Positions 33,974 through 46,050 of a stretch of DNA of 64,000 nucleotides are shown here, piece after piece. This stretch comes from Hypericum androsaemum (lineage: Eukaryota; Streptophyta; Magnoliopsida; Malpighiales; Hypericaceae), in assembly GCA_963995505.1 (NCBI GenBank), contig OZ023181.1, positions 4,067,487 to 4,131,486 of the forward strand, read 5' to 3'. The first letter of the stretch is position 1; every line of letters starts with the position of its first letter. The notes under the pieces are model-generated. The model did no database searches. It saw nothing but the letters and a program-made list of their open reading frames with translations, and had not been told where the DNA came from. The position numbers were made by a program, and so were the translations under genes.

Positions 33974-35832
33974 ATGCTTCCTTTTCCAGCTCTGAAATTT
34001 GTAGGAAATAAGGAAAAGTCATGCAATGGTGCTCTTCGTCGACGATTCCACTTCCCCACCTCGACGACGCCGTCACATGCAGTCAAACAAGACCTTGACC
34101 GCGATTTTCGCGTGTATGCGACGTCGTCTTCTTCGCCGGCTCCGCTTCCCCATTACGGTGTATTGTTTTATTTCTTCACCGTTGGTCGTTTGTCATTGAT
34201 TGATTGGTTGGGCAGAGGAAGCGGGTGGCGCCGATCCTCCTCATATTCCCCTTTTTTTAATTTTGGGTCTTGCACTGTTCTTGGCCATTTTTAAGGATCG
34301 TGTCCTCTTGGTAATTTTTTCCTTTATATTCATCAATCCTTTTTTCAATTTTTCATGCCCCTGCGTGATGTTATTCGGGTCCTTTTTGTCGACCCTGGGG
34401 CTTTTGATTTCTTTATCTTGGAGATACTTTGATGTTATTTCAGATAGCGTCTATCACTGTAGTACGTATTGATAGACGTTATCTGATACTTTTAATAGAC
34501 TAATTTGGTGAGTACAATACTTTACTTATGAAAAAAAAGTAGAATTGTATTTACTCAGAAAAATACTCCTTATCAATAGCAAGTAGTTACACTTGCTATT
34601 GATTACATCGTCTATAAATGTGACGTTAAACTCATACGAAAATACATTAGATAGGATTTTATCATAGTACATATATATAATTGTAAAATATATCTAGTAT
34701 CTTAGTGCAAGCATGTAACAAATCTGTCTATAATTATTTCGTCCATTTACATCTTTTTGTCGTTTTGTAATTTACCCCTAATGATAGTCTCGACTTTGTC
34801 ATTCCTGTGAATCCTAAAAACTGTAGTATAAAACTAAACAAATAAGGGATGAGCGTAATCTGGCCAATGAATTCGTAACATAATGATTTTTTTCCTTGCT
34901 TTTAGAAGCAATCCTTTTGTTTAGTTTTCTTTTGATCTCGAAGACTCTGTTTGGTCCGTTAAATGCTCCAATGCTATTCGTCGGCTTATCGGTTAACTAG
35001 TATACTACTATTTTTGGTAAGGTCAAGCACTATGTGGTTGATCCATCCTTTTCGTGTTTTTTGGGAGAGCAGTTGATTAATATTAATGCAGCTGAGATGA
35101 TACAGCTGGAAGGATTAACAACTTCATAGTTTTCTATCTATTTTTCGGGTAAGAGACTTTTTCTTTCTAATTTTGTTTACACTATGTTTTATTGGTTGAG
35201 ACCAAGAAATATCTATTGGAACTATTAATTCAAATACAAAATAGATATTAACACAACTACAATCCGAGGAGATTGAAGTCAAAAACTATTAGAATTGTCA
35301 TACTTAACACAAAACCTTGTATTAATGAGTTGATGAATTTTTAACGTTGATTTTGCCAACGTGACATGATATAAAAGTTGTGGAAGGAACAACAGAGCAC
35401 AAGATCAACGCGCTCTCATATCATGCTGGAATCACCATATCCAACTCACAACTTAATGCAACGAGGTGATAAATGTTTTACGCTCGCAAATACGTCAATC
35501 ACACCTAACTAGTGATATCTTAATCTCACAAAAAACTCTAATTAAACAATAACAATCCCCAACAATTCCTTGAGAATTGTTCTACGTACGCGGTGGTTGT
35601 CAACTCTTCAACACTCTCCATGTATAAGATCTTTGAAATGGCTTGCATGATTAAGAAGTCCATCATCTTTTAAACATTACAGGCTAAACCTTTTTAGCTG
35701 ATTAAGTTGGTTTGCTTCTAGTATAATTTCTCAACAGTACTCTAGCATTTGAAAGAAAAAAAGTAAGTGGTTTCTTAGTTTCTCTTGCAGTATGGAAGTC
35801 GAACTGGAGCGACCGGAGAGGAGAAGGATTAG
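33974..35832 (+). CDS. Small single-membrane-span protein with probable organelle transit peptide
   Basis: I do not recognise the family. Proposed exons 33974-34157, 34216-34310 and 35791-35832 have GT-AG ends, agree in phase and give 106 codons plus TAG. The first ~50 residues are rich in Ser, Thr, Arg and Phe with few acids (FRCNGALRRRFHFPTSTT-like), as in chloroplast or mitochondrial transit peptides. Then comes an acidic/Gly linker (EEAGGADPPH), one hydrophobic span (IPLFLILGLALFLAIF) followed by KDR, and a short polar tail (YGSRTGATGEEKD). A TATA box stands upstream. The last intron is 1.48 kb; the final exon is the least certain part. Confidence 0.5.
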
Positions 35833-36229
35833 ATTCGCTAAAAAGGTGATACCAATGAAGGTTCAGAGATTCTTTTCTGAAGAAAAAAGACACAGAGAAG
35901 CATATTTTATAAAAGGTTTGCATCTAACGGCCTCTCGTCCCTCTATCTATGAGATTCTATATGTTTTTCATGCGTAATTCTCCGGTGCGCAGCAAATTTT
36001 ATTTTTTCGTAGAAGTAAAATCTTACAAATGTATTACACATGGCAGAAAATTGAAGTTATCTTTACCAAAATTTAAAATAAATAATATGCAAATTTGTAT
36101 TTTTTTAAATCTCTAATTTTGTATTGCAACTTATGTAATCCTAATTTTGTTACTTAATTTTATTTTTTCTTGTTATAATTACAAATAATCATTTTCGTAA
36201 ATTAATTATAATTTTTATATAAACAAAAA
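35833..36229. other. Gene-free AT-rich stretch
   Basis: Probably 3' UTR of the preceding small gene followed by AT-rich spacer. Nothing else seen. Confidence 0.4.
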
Positions 36230-36397
36230 TGATAGTAAATAATATGTGGATGAGAGAGAAATTAATTATTTATTCCGTGACCCTGGTTGCTGATGTGGGT
36301 AGGAAAATATATAATAGGGTTGGGTTGGGTACGGATGAGAGAGAAATTAATATTTATTCCGTGACCCTGGGTTGCTGGGTCGCTGATGCAGATGGTC
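36230..36397. mobile_element. Fragment of the Tourist-like MITE
   Basis: Matches, in inverse orientation, the left part of the element at 19331-20009, including the AGAGAGAAATTAATT..TATTCCGTGACC core twice, and ends GATGGTC followed by TAA (36398-36400). The other terminus was not found, so it is truncated or highly diverged. Confidence 0.65.
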
Positions 36398-36398
36398 T

Positions 36399-37275
36399 AA
36401 GATCTCCTTTTGGCAATGGTACCCCTATATAAAAAAAATCTCATTTTGGTATTTTTTTCGTTAAAATATCCCAAATTGTATTGTTGGGACCAATACTTAG
36501 AAAAATAATACATGCCAAAGTCGTAGGGTTTTGAGTTAAGTTCTAAATATTATAACATTGTATAAAAGAAATATATAAAAGCAGCTGGAATTCAAAATAA
36601 AGTTTGATTAATAAAGAATACAAAATGTCATCTCCAAATTCCCATGTTTTCTCCCTCTTCAAATGAAAATTGGCATATTTTTTAATGCATCAGTGTTAAA
36701 TAATTAACATAGAGTTGTTATTTTTCAAAAATTTATCTAGCTCAAATTTAATTAGCATAAAAAAATAAAGAATTCGCATGAAAATTGAAAAGAGGGCAGG
36801 AGGAAAGTAATAGAAAAAGACAAAAATGAAGAAAAAAGAAAGATTAAAACAAAACAAAAGGAGGGATGGAGAATCTGGGATTGTGGTGGGTTTTGAGCTG
36901 TATTTGAAGGAGTATTATTTTTACTTTTTTTTAAAGGAGTATTATTTTCAGTATTTCTTCTCCCCCCACTCCCTCCCCCTCAAGATCTATCCTATTCTCT
37001 CATTCTTCATTACACATCTCCAAAATCCCTACAGCAAAAAAATCTCTGTCTCTCTCTCTCAAACACAAACCCCTAAATATTATTCCCATTCCTACATCAT
37101 AATTCCTTCTCACCTAATTAACCTTTCTAAGATCTCCTTTTGGCATTTTTTCGTTAAAGTATCCCATTTTGTATTGTTGGGACCACTACTTAGAAAAATA
37201 ATACATGCCAGAGTCGTATGGTTTTGAGTTAAGTTTTAAATATTATAACATTATATAAAAGAAATATATGTGGTG
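36399..37275. repeat. Pair of ~150-bp direct repeats flanking ~550 bp
   Basis: Sequence AAGATCTCCTTTTGGCA... through ATAAAAGAAATATAT occurs at about 36399-36580 and again at 37129-37275, with substitutions and small indels. The spacer holds a C/T-rich stretch but no coding sequence. Could be a small terminal-direct-repeat element or a local duplication. Confidence 0.65.
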
Positions 37276-37864
37276 GCGTTTTTGTTAAATGACCCATTTC
37301 ATTACAAATCTGTCAAAGTCAATGTGATCTCAGCAGCACTAAGCTACTCAAATCTATAGCGTTGATTTAAAGATCTTGACGGTTGAGAATAAATACGCGT
37401 AGTCCTTTTTTTGTCATATGGTTTCCAATTTTGCCCATCTCTTATCTTCCTTTCTTATATTCTTCTTCCTCTTACGAAACTTAGTAATCAAGAAAGTCAA
37501 AATACACTTTATATCTCCTTCCAATTTTACTAACAAAATATCTCAATTAAACAATACACAGATTTACCTAATAATTTTTATTTGCCCTTGAATTTTTGCC
37601 TTTGAAAATCTTTGAAAGACAATATATTGGTGCTCTGGTATTCGAATAGAATTTTTTTTATTTTGCATAATTTTACAAGTTCTACGCGGTGGCAGACCAC
37701 AAAGAAAAATTTTCCACTTTTTGATCACAAAAATGCTTTATTTTGGGAGAAAATCAATTTTTTATGATCGAAAAAAATTATTTGGGATTTTTTGGTGTTC
37801 TGCTTATGGTTTTTTGGGTGCTGCTTTATTGGAGTAGAAGTAACTTGAATGGGTGAAGCAATGA

Positions 37865-38205
37865 TAATGGACTCAATGTTCGTGTGCCTTTGAAAACTGA
37901 TATGTCGTTGTGTGCACCTTTGAAAACTAATGTGCCATTGCAAGATGTGCCCTTATTTTTGTCTGATGTGCCGATGTTTTTGCTTGATGTGTCGTTGTCG
38001 TATACTGATGTACCCTTGAAAAACAACTACACATCAGGCAAAAATAATGACACATCAAGCAAAAATTTGATGTGTCGATGTTTTGCATGATGTATTGTTG
38101 TTGTGTAATGATGTGTCCTTACAACGACACATCGTAAAAAAAACAACGACATATCAGACAAAAATTAGACGTGTCATTGTTTTTGCGTGATGTGCACATA
38201 AATCT
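37865..38205. repeat. Array of direct and inverted TGATGTGTCGTTGT-like words
   Basis: The words GATGTGTC, GATGTGCC and their complement GACACATC recur more than a dozen times in both orientations, separated by TTTTTG or CAAAAA. Either strand folds into alternative hairpins. Short ORFs on both strands are by-products of the repeat. Family unknown. Confidence 0.7.
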
Positions 38206-39845
38206 TAGTTATGTAATAAGCAACGTTAGGCATTCTCTACAAAATACTGGTGCTTTTGAAAAGTGATACTCAATGAGCAAAGATTAAATTAATTTATGGC
38301 GGGGATGGCAAAAATAATGAGCAGGAATTAAATTAATAAATAACAAAAATCAAAAAGTTTTACGCATAATTCTCAAAAATTTATGTGAAATGAAAAAAAA
38401 ATTAACAGTCAAATGATGGAGGAGCGATGAGTAGGGAATCAGAATTTGCAGAACAAGTAAAGAATTTGGTAGTCAAATGATCGCACACCATTTTTTTGAA
38501 ATGATTTTCAAAATTATACTTGTATTTATTTGTCATTTGATGCCAAATGATATTTAGACTAATAGTACATGACCTATATAATTTTAGGGAAATTTAGGGT
38601 TCGAACTCTGATATTATGTAAAATTTTACCTTTCAAAAAAATTATCGTTTGAGATTCCTTGTTCCATTGGTGCTGTTGTCTAATAACACCCAATCCAACA
38701 CTCAATTAATGAGTTCAATTTGAATTAATTGTTGCACATTATCAATGGTGTGTCACGGTCAATTTACATAAGATTTTTGGGTTCGATACCAAAATCTTAA
38801 ATAATTTTCATATCATGCGGGTTTATCCGGGATTTTTTTGTTTTGGGTTAAATAGTTAAATAAATTTTCAAAATGAGTAACAACCCCATTAGTGGGTCTC
38901 TCCATTGTCCATTTTTTTTTTAAATTCAAAAAATTTAAGGGAGAATTGTTAGATAGTCCGAATATTAATTTTTGTTTGATTTCGTATACTTATTTGAGTT
39001 TTACACATAATGTTTTTGAAATTATGTAAATGAAAAAAATTATCCAAGAACCGACTTGCCAACCTTCTTGAAACTATCGAACTAGCACCACCGCCATAAC
39101 TTCCAATCCTTAGAAAACCTTTGATAGGAAATCACAGAAACCTCGAGCCTAACCAAACAAGCGCCGCTCGTTGATTAAAGAAACCAAAATCGCCGCTCTT
39201 CAACCCCCCACTACCTCTCTCCTTTATGATTTAGCGTCGTCTCAGGGACAAGATGTCATTGTGGAGGTACAAACTGACCTGGAAGCTTTTTTACTTTTTT
39301 CCTGTGGTTCCTTTTCGTACTTTCTCATTCTTGAGTTAGATTGAGGTACAAAAATATTATGCACCATTTGCTCATTTTGTGTTGCAAGATACACCATCGA
39401 TCATTAATTAGTGATGATTTCGTTGCCTATTAAGGAGGGGGACTAGTTACTTAAAATGGAACTTTGTAATTGACCACAATCGTATTTTTTTGTTAGAAAT
39501 AATCTGGTTTATATTTTTTCGGATATTAAATAGATTTGAATTGAACGTTATACTAGTTTTTTTTAAAGGGGACGTTGTGCTAGTTGAAAAGGTCATCAGG
39601 AATATGCATCTGTCTTGTGTGGTGCAATGCACTAAGGGGCACTTAGTAGACATGTAATTGACAGGGCCGAAATTTTGTCATTTAATTGGCAAATATTGAG
39701 AATTCGGTAATGATTTATAAAGTAAATGAGATTGGAGTGAAGTTTTCCATTTTTTAAAGTAAACTAATTGACTCGGCCCGGTGAGTGTTCAGATACTAAG
39801 TGTTATAAACAAAAAACTGATTGCTACGTTGTCTTCTTTCTCTAG
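38206..39845. other. Gene-free stretch and NPF 5' flank
   Basis: No recognised coding sequence. An ATG with AG|GTAC donor context at 39253-39266 could be a very small first exon of the NPF gene, but its phase does not fit cleanly, so the NPF 5' end remains unresolved. Confidence 0.35.
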
Positions 39846-42637
39846 GTTTAGTTGTCAGCATCTACACGGCTGATTACATTCTCGCGGTATTGATTACATT
39901 CTTAACAGAGGTATGGGGCCTAAGACTATTGGATGCTGTATTGATCACAAGCCTTCACGATGGGTTGACGAGTATCCTGGTGATTTGTATGGTTCTCCTG
40001 GCTGACTCCATATTTGGATATTTTTGGCTCTTGTTCCATGGGACTATTGCATATTGCGTCGTAAGTTCTTCTCTGTCACCTCAATACCAACCCATAAAAC
40101 ATTCCTCCATTGTGATGATCATGTTTATGATGGTCAAAAGAAGATAGATAATGAGTTGTTTTTTCCCCTTAAAATTGAGCATTTCATGGTGTTTTGGGCA
40201 ATGTAGATTTTTCACACTTACAAATAAGTTCATCACTCTTACAACTAGCAACGAGCACCAGATTAACAATAGCAGCTAGGTGAATTTTTCTCGCTTATAA
40301 ACAAACCTATCATTCTTATAACAAATAATGTGGTAATCTCAACATATTTTGCAAACAAAGTTCTGGCTGTCCGTTAGGTTTGTCTCTATTATTTTTTTCC
40401 CTTAGGTGTTACAACATATAATTTGTAAATCTTCACTCATAAAATTAATCATTTTAAAACATCCTTGTTTAACGATGCAGGGATTAGGCCTTCTATCGCT
40501 CTCCTACCAATTCACCCAGGGAGAAGTAGATCGTTGTATTAACATCAACGAATGCCCTTCCAAGCATCCAAATTTTCTATTTTACTTTGCCCTGATTCTA
40601 ATAACCATGGGAAAATCGTCTACTAAATTATCCTTGGACGAATTCCAGACCACCATGACGAACGAAGTGACGCCGACACATGGAATGAAGAAGTATCGTA
40701 TACGATACGGATGGCTCCTGTTTGTGGTTGCGGGGTCTCTAATAGGTTCTTTAGTGCTTCCTTATGTTCCAATTGGATGGAAAATAGAGTTGCAAGCATG
40801 TGCCTCTATGATGGCGGTAAGCTTTGCTATATACTGGCTCGGGACATTATTTTACTCGCCTGTTTCTGCACCAGGAAGCCCGCTTCCTTTTGTTTCGCGC
40901 ATGATGTCAGCCATCCGGCACAGACATCTCAGTTATGCCGAGGTTGAAAATCGTAATTCACAAGTAAGAAGTCTCTTGTTACATGTCCGTAAAGTTACAA
41001 AAACTTTTTTAAAATTTTCATACATTTCATTTTGAATACTCTATTCAAAATTTTAGTAATTGAGATTTTGAAGACTTTACACAGATTTTAGTTCATGTTG
41101 AACTTCAAATGTATGTATACTTCCTTTCTGTTTTTAATAAATTCCTTACAAATTTTGCGTAATCCCATCTATAAGGAGAGTGAGCACCTTAATCTACCTC
41201 GCATTGTGGCACCGGAAATTCATGGAAACGAGATGGATGACCCCATTGAGGAGAATGATGTTGTTGTCCACGAACCAGCTGATCATCCAAGAAATGGTGG
41301 TTCTGAATCTGATGATGAGATAGGAGTTGATCCCATATCCCAAGATGAGGAAGTGAATCGTGCCCGACAATCTGTTCATGCAACGTTCGCCGTACATTAT
41401 GAGTTGGAAGATGGTGGCTCTGAATCTGATGATGTGATAGGAGTTGATCCCATATCCCATGACGAGGAAGCGAATCGTGACCAACAAGCTGTTGATGCTA
41501 CATTCGCCAACAATCATGAGTTGGAAATGGACGCTGCTGCATCCCAAAACCAACCTCACAGCCCTGTCCCTGTCTTGAGCAAGGGTATACTAAGGTCCAT
41601 CTCTGGTCTCTCTCTCAAAAAGAAAGAAAATTTTTTTTATTTGACCACCATCATCATTTGCAGTTATCCTTTTCTTTTCTTGTCTATTTTCAGTTTTAAC
41701 CTTCGTTGTACTAATTGCAGGTGTCTTAACAAAGCTGCAGCTAGTCCTAGTTGCAAACTGCAAGACATAGAGGATACAAAGAAATTCTTTGGACTGTTTC
41801 CGATGACCTTGACCTTCTTGATGTATGGCATAGTGAAGTCCATGGGAAATACCTTCTTCTTTGAGCAAGGTAATAACATGGATTCAAGCATCGGCTCCCT
41901 GCAATACTTTCCTCTTGCAGTCTTTGCATTAATGGCAGATGCCGTAGCGAAAGCCACCAGCAAAATCTATGATTTGATAATAAGAAGACAGAGAAGGTCA
42001 ATCCGAATAAAGTCCGCGGGAATAAAGATAGGCTTGGGACTTTTCGTATCCGTTTTCTGTTGCATTGCCGCTTGGTCAATAGAAGTGGACAGGCTCCAAG
42101 TCATTTCAGGACCATGGCTTATTGCAGGAATCGAATTACACGATTCCAATGTCGGTTTTTCGGCTGACTCCGCAATTTGCACTTCTTGGTGCAATGAACG
42201 GGCTCACGGAAGATGGACTCACAGACTTCTATGAGCACGGCATGCCATTGTCGATGAAGAGATATGCCAGTGCTCTTGCAGAAGGTGTAACGGGTGCAGG
42301 AACTATACTAAGCCTTGCAATTATCTTCACGTTGAAAAAGCTGACCGGAAGCAATGGCCGAGTTTCTTGGTTTGCTGATAGTATAGATAAAAGACGGTTA
42401 GATTCCTTCTGTGAGGTGCTCGCATTGGTTTCCATGGCAAATATTTGCTTCTTTGGAGTCCTTGGTGCTTACAGCTACTTCGACCAACCCATTAATGACG
42501 ACGAGTCAAGCGAAGGAGCAGAGGATGAACAAGAAGAAGAAGAACAAGAGGAAAAACAACAAGAACAACAACAAGAAGAGGATGCAGAAGAAGAACACGA
42601 AGAGGAGGAAGAAGAAGCGCTGCAACAAAACGTATGA
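39846..42637 (+). pseudogene. NPF (NRT1/PTR family) transporter, frameshifted, divergent
   Basis: Proton-coupled transporter family for nitrate, peptides, hormones and glucosinolates. Exons 39846-40060, 40481-40963, 41176-41594 and 41721-42637 have correct splice sites and phases. Recognisable parts: VVSIYTADYILAVLITFLTE, FLFYFALILITMG, LPYVPIGW, then after the cytosolic loop RCLNKAA, GLFPMTLTFLMYG and LTPQFALLGAMNGLTEDGL, and GTILSLAIIFTLKKLTG. The large loop holds a two-fold 39-residue acidic repeat; the C-terminus is a Glu/Gln-rich tail of about 60 residues. A one-base insertion at about 42104-42112, relative to the paralogue at 55.6-56.6 kb, shifts the frame in the last third. The first exon, with the ExxE motif, was not found. 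The GTGGIKPCV motif usual in this family is replaced. Confidence 0.85.
41296..41529 (+). repeat. Two-fold 117-bp repeat encoding acidic 39-residue units
   Basis: Units 41296-41412 and 41413-41529, in frame. Each starts GGSESDD and contains IGVDPIS followed by a DEE and ends in a HYELE/HELE-like string. It lies in the variable cytosolic loop of the NPF protein. Confidence 0.9.
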
Positions 42638-44960
42638 ATTAAACTTTATACATGTGTTTTTCGGGTTTTGAAGATAAGTACTGATAATTTATTACCTCGT
42701 TGCTGTCGAAGGTAACACTGAAAAATGTACGGAGTACAAGTTTTCGCCGGAATAGAAGAAAGTGTATTGATCCGAAGGTTATAAAAGTTTCCTTTCATAA
42801 AAAAGAGAAGAAGATTATGTATGGTTAAACCCGCTACGTAAAAGAGTAATAAGAGAGTAAATTAAGTAACTTTGATTGGTTTGAAAATATATAATAATCA
42901 GTTTTAAAAAAATGAATTCTCCCTCTCTTCAGTTTTCTTCTCCCATTTTGGTAACGAAAAAAATATCTTAAAATTGATTAAGTGAAAGGATTTGTGTCAC
43001 AACTCGAGACCGAGACAACCGCTGCACAACTTGAGTTGCGCAAGGTTCAATTTTACTTTCTCTAAACATTAACAAGTTTCCATGTCTCTTAAAATTATTA
43101 CTTGAAAATCAATCTTAAAAGTTTACAACATGAAACTTACATCTTGAACATGAAAGTTACAAGAGCGAAATAACTCAATCAATTTTGAATGCACAACCGA
43201 ATGAAATAAACACAATTGTCCCCTAACCCAAAAAATCTTAAATATTTCTTGAAAAACCACATTGCGGATTTGGGTGAGTTTCGTTACTCAATAAGTTGTC
43301 CGTATTTTCAACACGAGACCAGGCCCAAGCATTTTCAAAACAATTCATAGTTGAAATATCATTATCGAATAGTAGACTAACTTTCAAACATGTCAATCTT
43401 CCACTTCACGACCGAGTATGGTAAAGACTCAACTCAAAACGATCAGTGATATTAGCAATTAGTAGTCAATATGGTATGTTATGCAAACATGACTCCACCA
43501 AGGTTGTCAAAATCGGGATCCCACTGAGGATCGTTTGGGTAAAGAAAAATCAGAGATCGGAGGATCGCAACACGAATCGCAAGATCCCATCAAATAGATA
43601 AAATTATAAAAATAACTTTGAAAAATAACCTTAACATAAATTTGTAATAACTTAATCATAAGTCATAAACACTCATTATCTCAAACATCATCTAAATAAT
43701 TCAATGGAAATGAACAAAGAAACACCAAATACCTATGATCGTAATCATGCTATATTTAACTCGATTTATGAACCATGCTATCGTAGTGCCGTATATTTAT
43801 TTAACTATGACCCATGCTCTATTAAACTCGATTAAAATATAAGATAGAAATTGACTTACCTCTTGTTTAATGATCTCTCTCGATATTAATTAATTTATTC
43901 TTAATCACCAATACGGCTTATAGTATACAACGATTTAAACTATGTTAGGGTTAGATGAAAAAAAAGAGAGAACGACTTCTGGAAAAAAGGGAAAGACAAA
44001 CCAAATAGAATTTTAATAAAATAGGAAAATGCCAAAAGTCGAAACCGCCAAACTTATCCCAAGATTCCTAATCAAGTCGTGAAAACTGAAACGCGTTGTA
44101 AATCGCCGATGTTACGCTTCCACGCATTTCATCGCCGATCCCGCCGCTCCAGCTGAGATTGCGATCTTACGTCCGTGCCGGAATCGTACGATCTTGGGAG
44201 GAAACTCCCGCTCCTAACAAGCATGGACTCCACTATGCAACTACTAATGATGAATGAAGACAGGAACTCCGGAATTGTCCTAATGAGGCTATGTCATTGT
44301 TTTACCCCAATGACAGGGTCCTGGCACGTAAACCCACAATTATCAAACCATCATATCACCCCCAATGATAGTGTTTTGGCGTATTAACTCTGCCGTTATG
44401 GAGTCCAGACTTATTAATAAAGAACACATCCGACTGGCTGATCCTTGATACAGAACATATGCTCAAATGCAGAACACAAACCCAGAAACTCACAGTCTGA
44501 ACATTAGTTTCGAACACAATGTAAACTTCAAGATCTCAGTACAAAACATGATCTCAGTACAGAACTAATACAATCGCAATACATGCACTTCCCAATCCTC
44601 ATATCTGTATCAGTCCCCAAACAAATAAACAATCACACTTAAACAATCATCACAGTGGAACCAAAGATTAGTACACAATAGAACCGAGAACCATTAACTC
44701 ATCGCACATTGTACTCAATTCATTTAATAATCAATACAATAGAAAGTACACGATGGAGCCATAAAATCAACGCACCAAGGAATCGATAAATCATCATCGC
44801 ACACTTCACTTAATAACAATCGAAAATAGGAGCTTATGCTTTAAATGCATTACAAATAAGGAAGTAGAATGGAGTTTATAAATGGAAGTAGCATTTGACA
44901 AATAGGAGCTTATGCATTACAAATAAGGAAGTAGCATTTGACTAAAAATTTTAGGGGGTT
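42638..44960. other. Gene-free region with a partial transposon end
   Basis: Contains, at 43499, CAAGGTTGTCAAAATCGGGA followed by GATCG-rich sequence, the usual start of a non-autonomous plant DNA transposon; GATCG-rich counterparts occur near 44140-44200 but a matching right terminus is not evident. The rest is AT-rich with no coding signal. Confidence 0.4.
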
Positions 44961-44965
44961 TTACC

Positions 44966-45442
44966 TGTGTGACGTCTGGTCCTTTCTCAGGTTCAGCGCC
45001 AAGAGACCGGCTTTCTCCTGCCTCATTCTAACCAGGGCCTCTCAGCATCCTCTTGTGCTGCTCTCTCACGAGCCTCCTCTTCCTCCTTGCGCTTCCTCTC
45101 CACTTCTGCAGCTTCCCTTTCTAGACGGTCTTGCTCTTCTCTTCTTTCCCGTTCCCGAGCCTGAAAAAATGTAGAAAACACGAGAGGAAAACCAAAGAGA
45201 TCAAGCTATTTGCCGTATAGCACTTTGTAACCCAATGTGGCAGGATGTAGCATAAAAGTTGGCAATCACAAAACAGGTGAGCTAATGCCACCAGAAAATA
45301 AAGACGTACTTGATCAGCTTCAAGGGCTGCTCTGTAAGCAGCATCTTGCTCTTCCCTCAATCGTATATTGCGAGTTCTTTCTTCTGTTTCAGTTCTTGCA
45401 GCAACAAGAACCGGGGCACTTTCTTCAAGCACTTTCTGCAGA
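44966..45442 (-). pseudogene. PUX10-like fragment (coiled-coil exons)
   Basis: Reverse strand carries two exons homologous to those at 31242-31769: LEESAPVLVAARTETEERTR and RLREEQDAAYRAALEADQ, then after an intron REREEQDRLEREAAE-type coiled coil and GPDVTQ. The second exon has lost several bases in the GAGAGGCCCTGG region, shifting the frame. UBX domain absent. On its 5' side it stops abruptly at CTGCAG and is joined to RPL18a intron sequence. The parental gene need not be the 31-kb copy. Confidence 0.85.
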
Positions 45443-46050
45443 CGTACACAACTCCAGCATGGATGATCTCACATAAAACTATCTTGCATACACACTATCA
45501 TCCCGCTCTCAACAGACGTACATCCGAGCAAATCAACAATCTCTACGCATAAGAGGAGACCAAGCATCAAATGCTAGAAACCATCCGGGAGGGAGAGGGA
45601 GACGGACCAGAACTTGGACTTGGCCCGGACCTCGTTGGTGGCCCACAGCTTCATACGGTAAATCTTGGGGTGCTCATCGGACTCCGTGGGTAGCGCCCCT
45701 CCCGACCACCTGGTACTGGTGAAACTGCAATTACCCACAACCAAACATGTCATTAAACGACTTGTCGTTCAAGGAAAACGGGGATCGCCGGTCTCGGGGA
45801 CTAACCCTAAAAAGCCATTTTTGCCGCTGCCGCTCCGTGGGGAAAGAGAATAAGGGAGAAAGGAGTTTGTTGGGTGAAATTTATATCAGGCGTCCCAGCT
45901 AGGGTTTAAGCGACGAGTGTGGTGGTCCACACCTGTTGTTAGTTAATTACCGATTGCTTCCGATTGGGCTATGGCAGATGGGATTTAGAATTTCGGCCCA
46001 TGTTTTCTTTTGTAGAAAAATACCAATGCATCCCACTACTAAGGTATAAT
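45443..46050 (-). pseudogene. RPL18a 5' fragment (promoter, exons 1-2, introns)
   Basis: Closely similar to 23158-24250: part of the long third intron, a deletion that removes exon 3, exon 2 ([19 protein letters not shown] still readable), intron 1, exon 1 and the leader/promoter up to the GGGC..ATGGCAGA region. Exon 1 is ruined: the start reads ATGGCTTTTTAG. Fused at 45442/45443 to the PUX10-like fragment in the same orientation. Confidence 0.88.

Noticed and set aside
34438..34485. Inverted repeat AGATAGCGTCTATCA / TGATAGACGTTATCT as a microRNA precursor
   Set aside because: Arms of only ~16 bases with a mismatch, inside the intron of the small gene; too short to support the call.
43499..44210. 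Possible complete DNA transposon starting CAAGGTTGTCAAAATC
   Set aside because: A convincing right terminus and target duplication could not be found, so only a partial end is noted.
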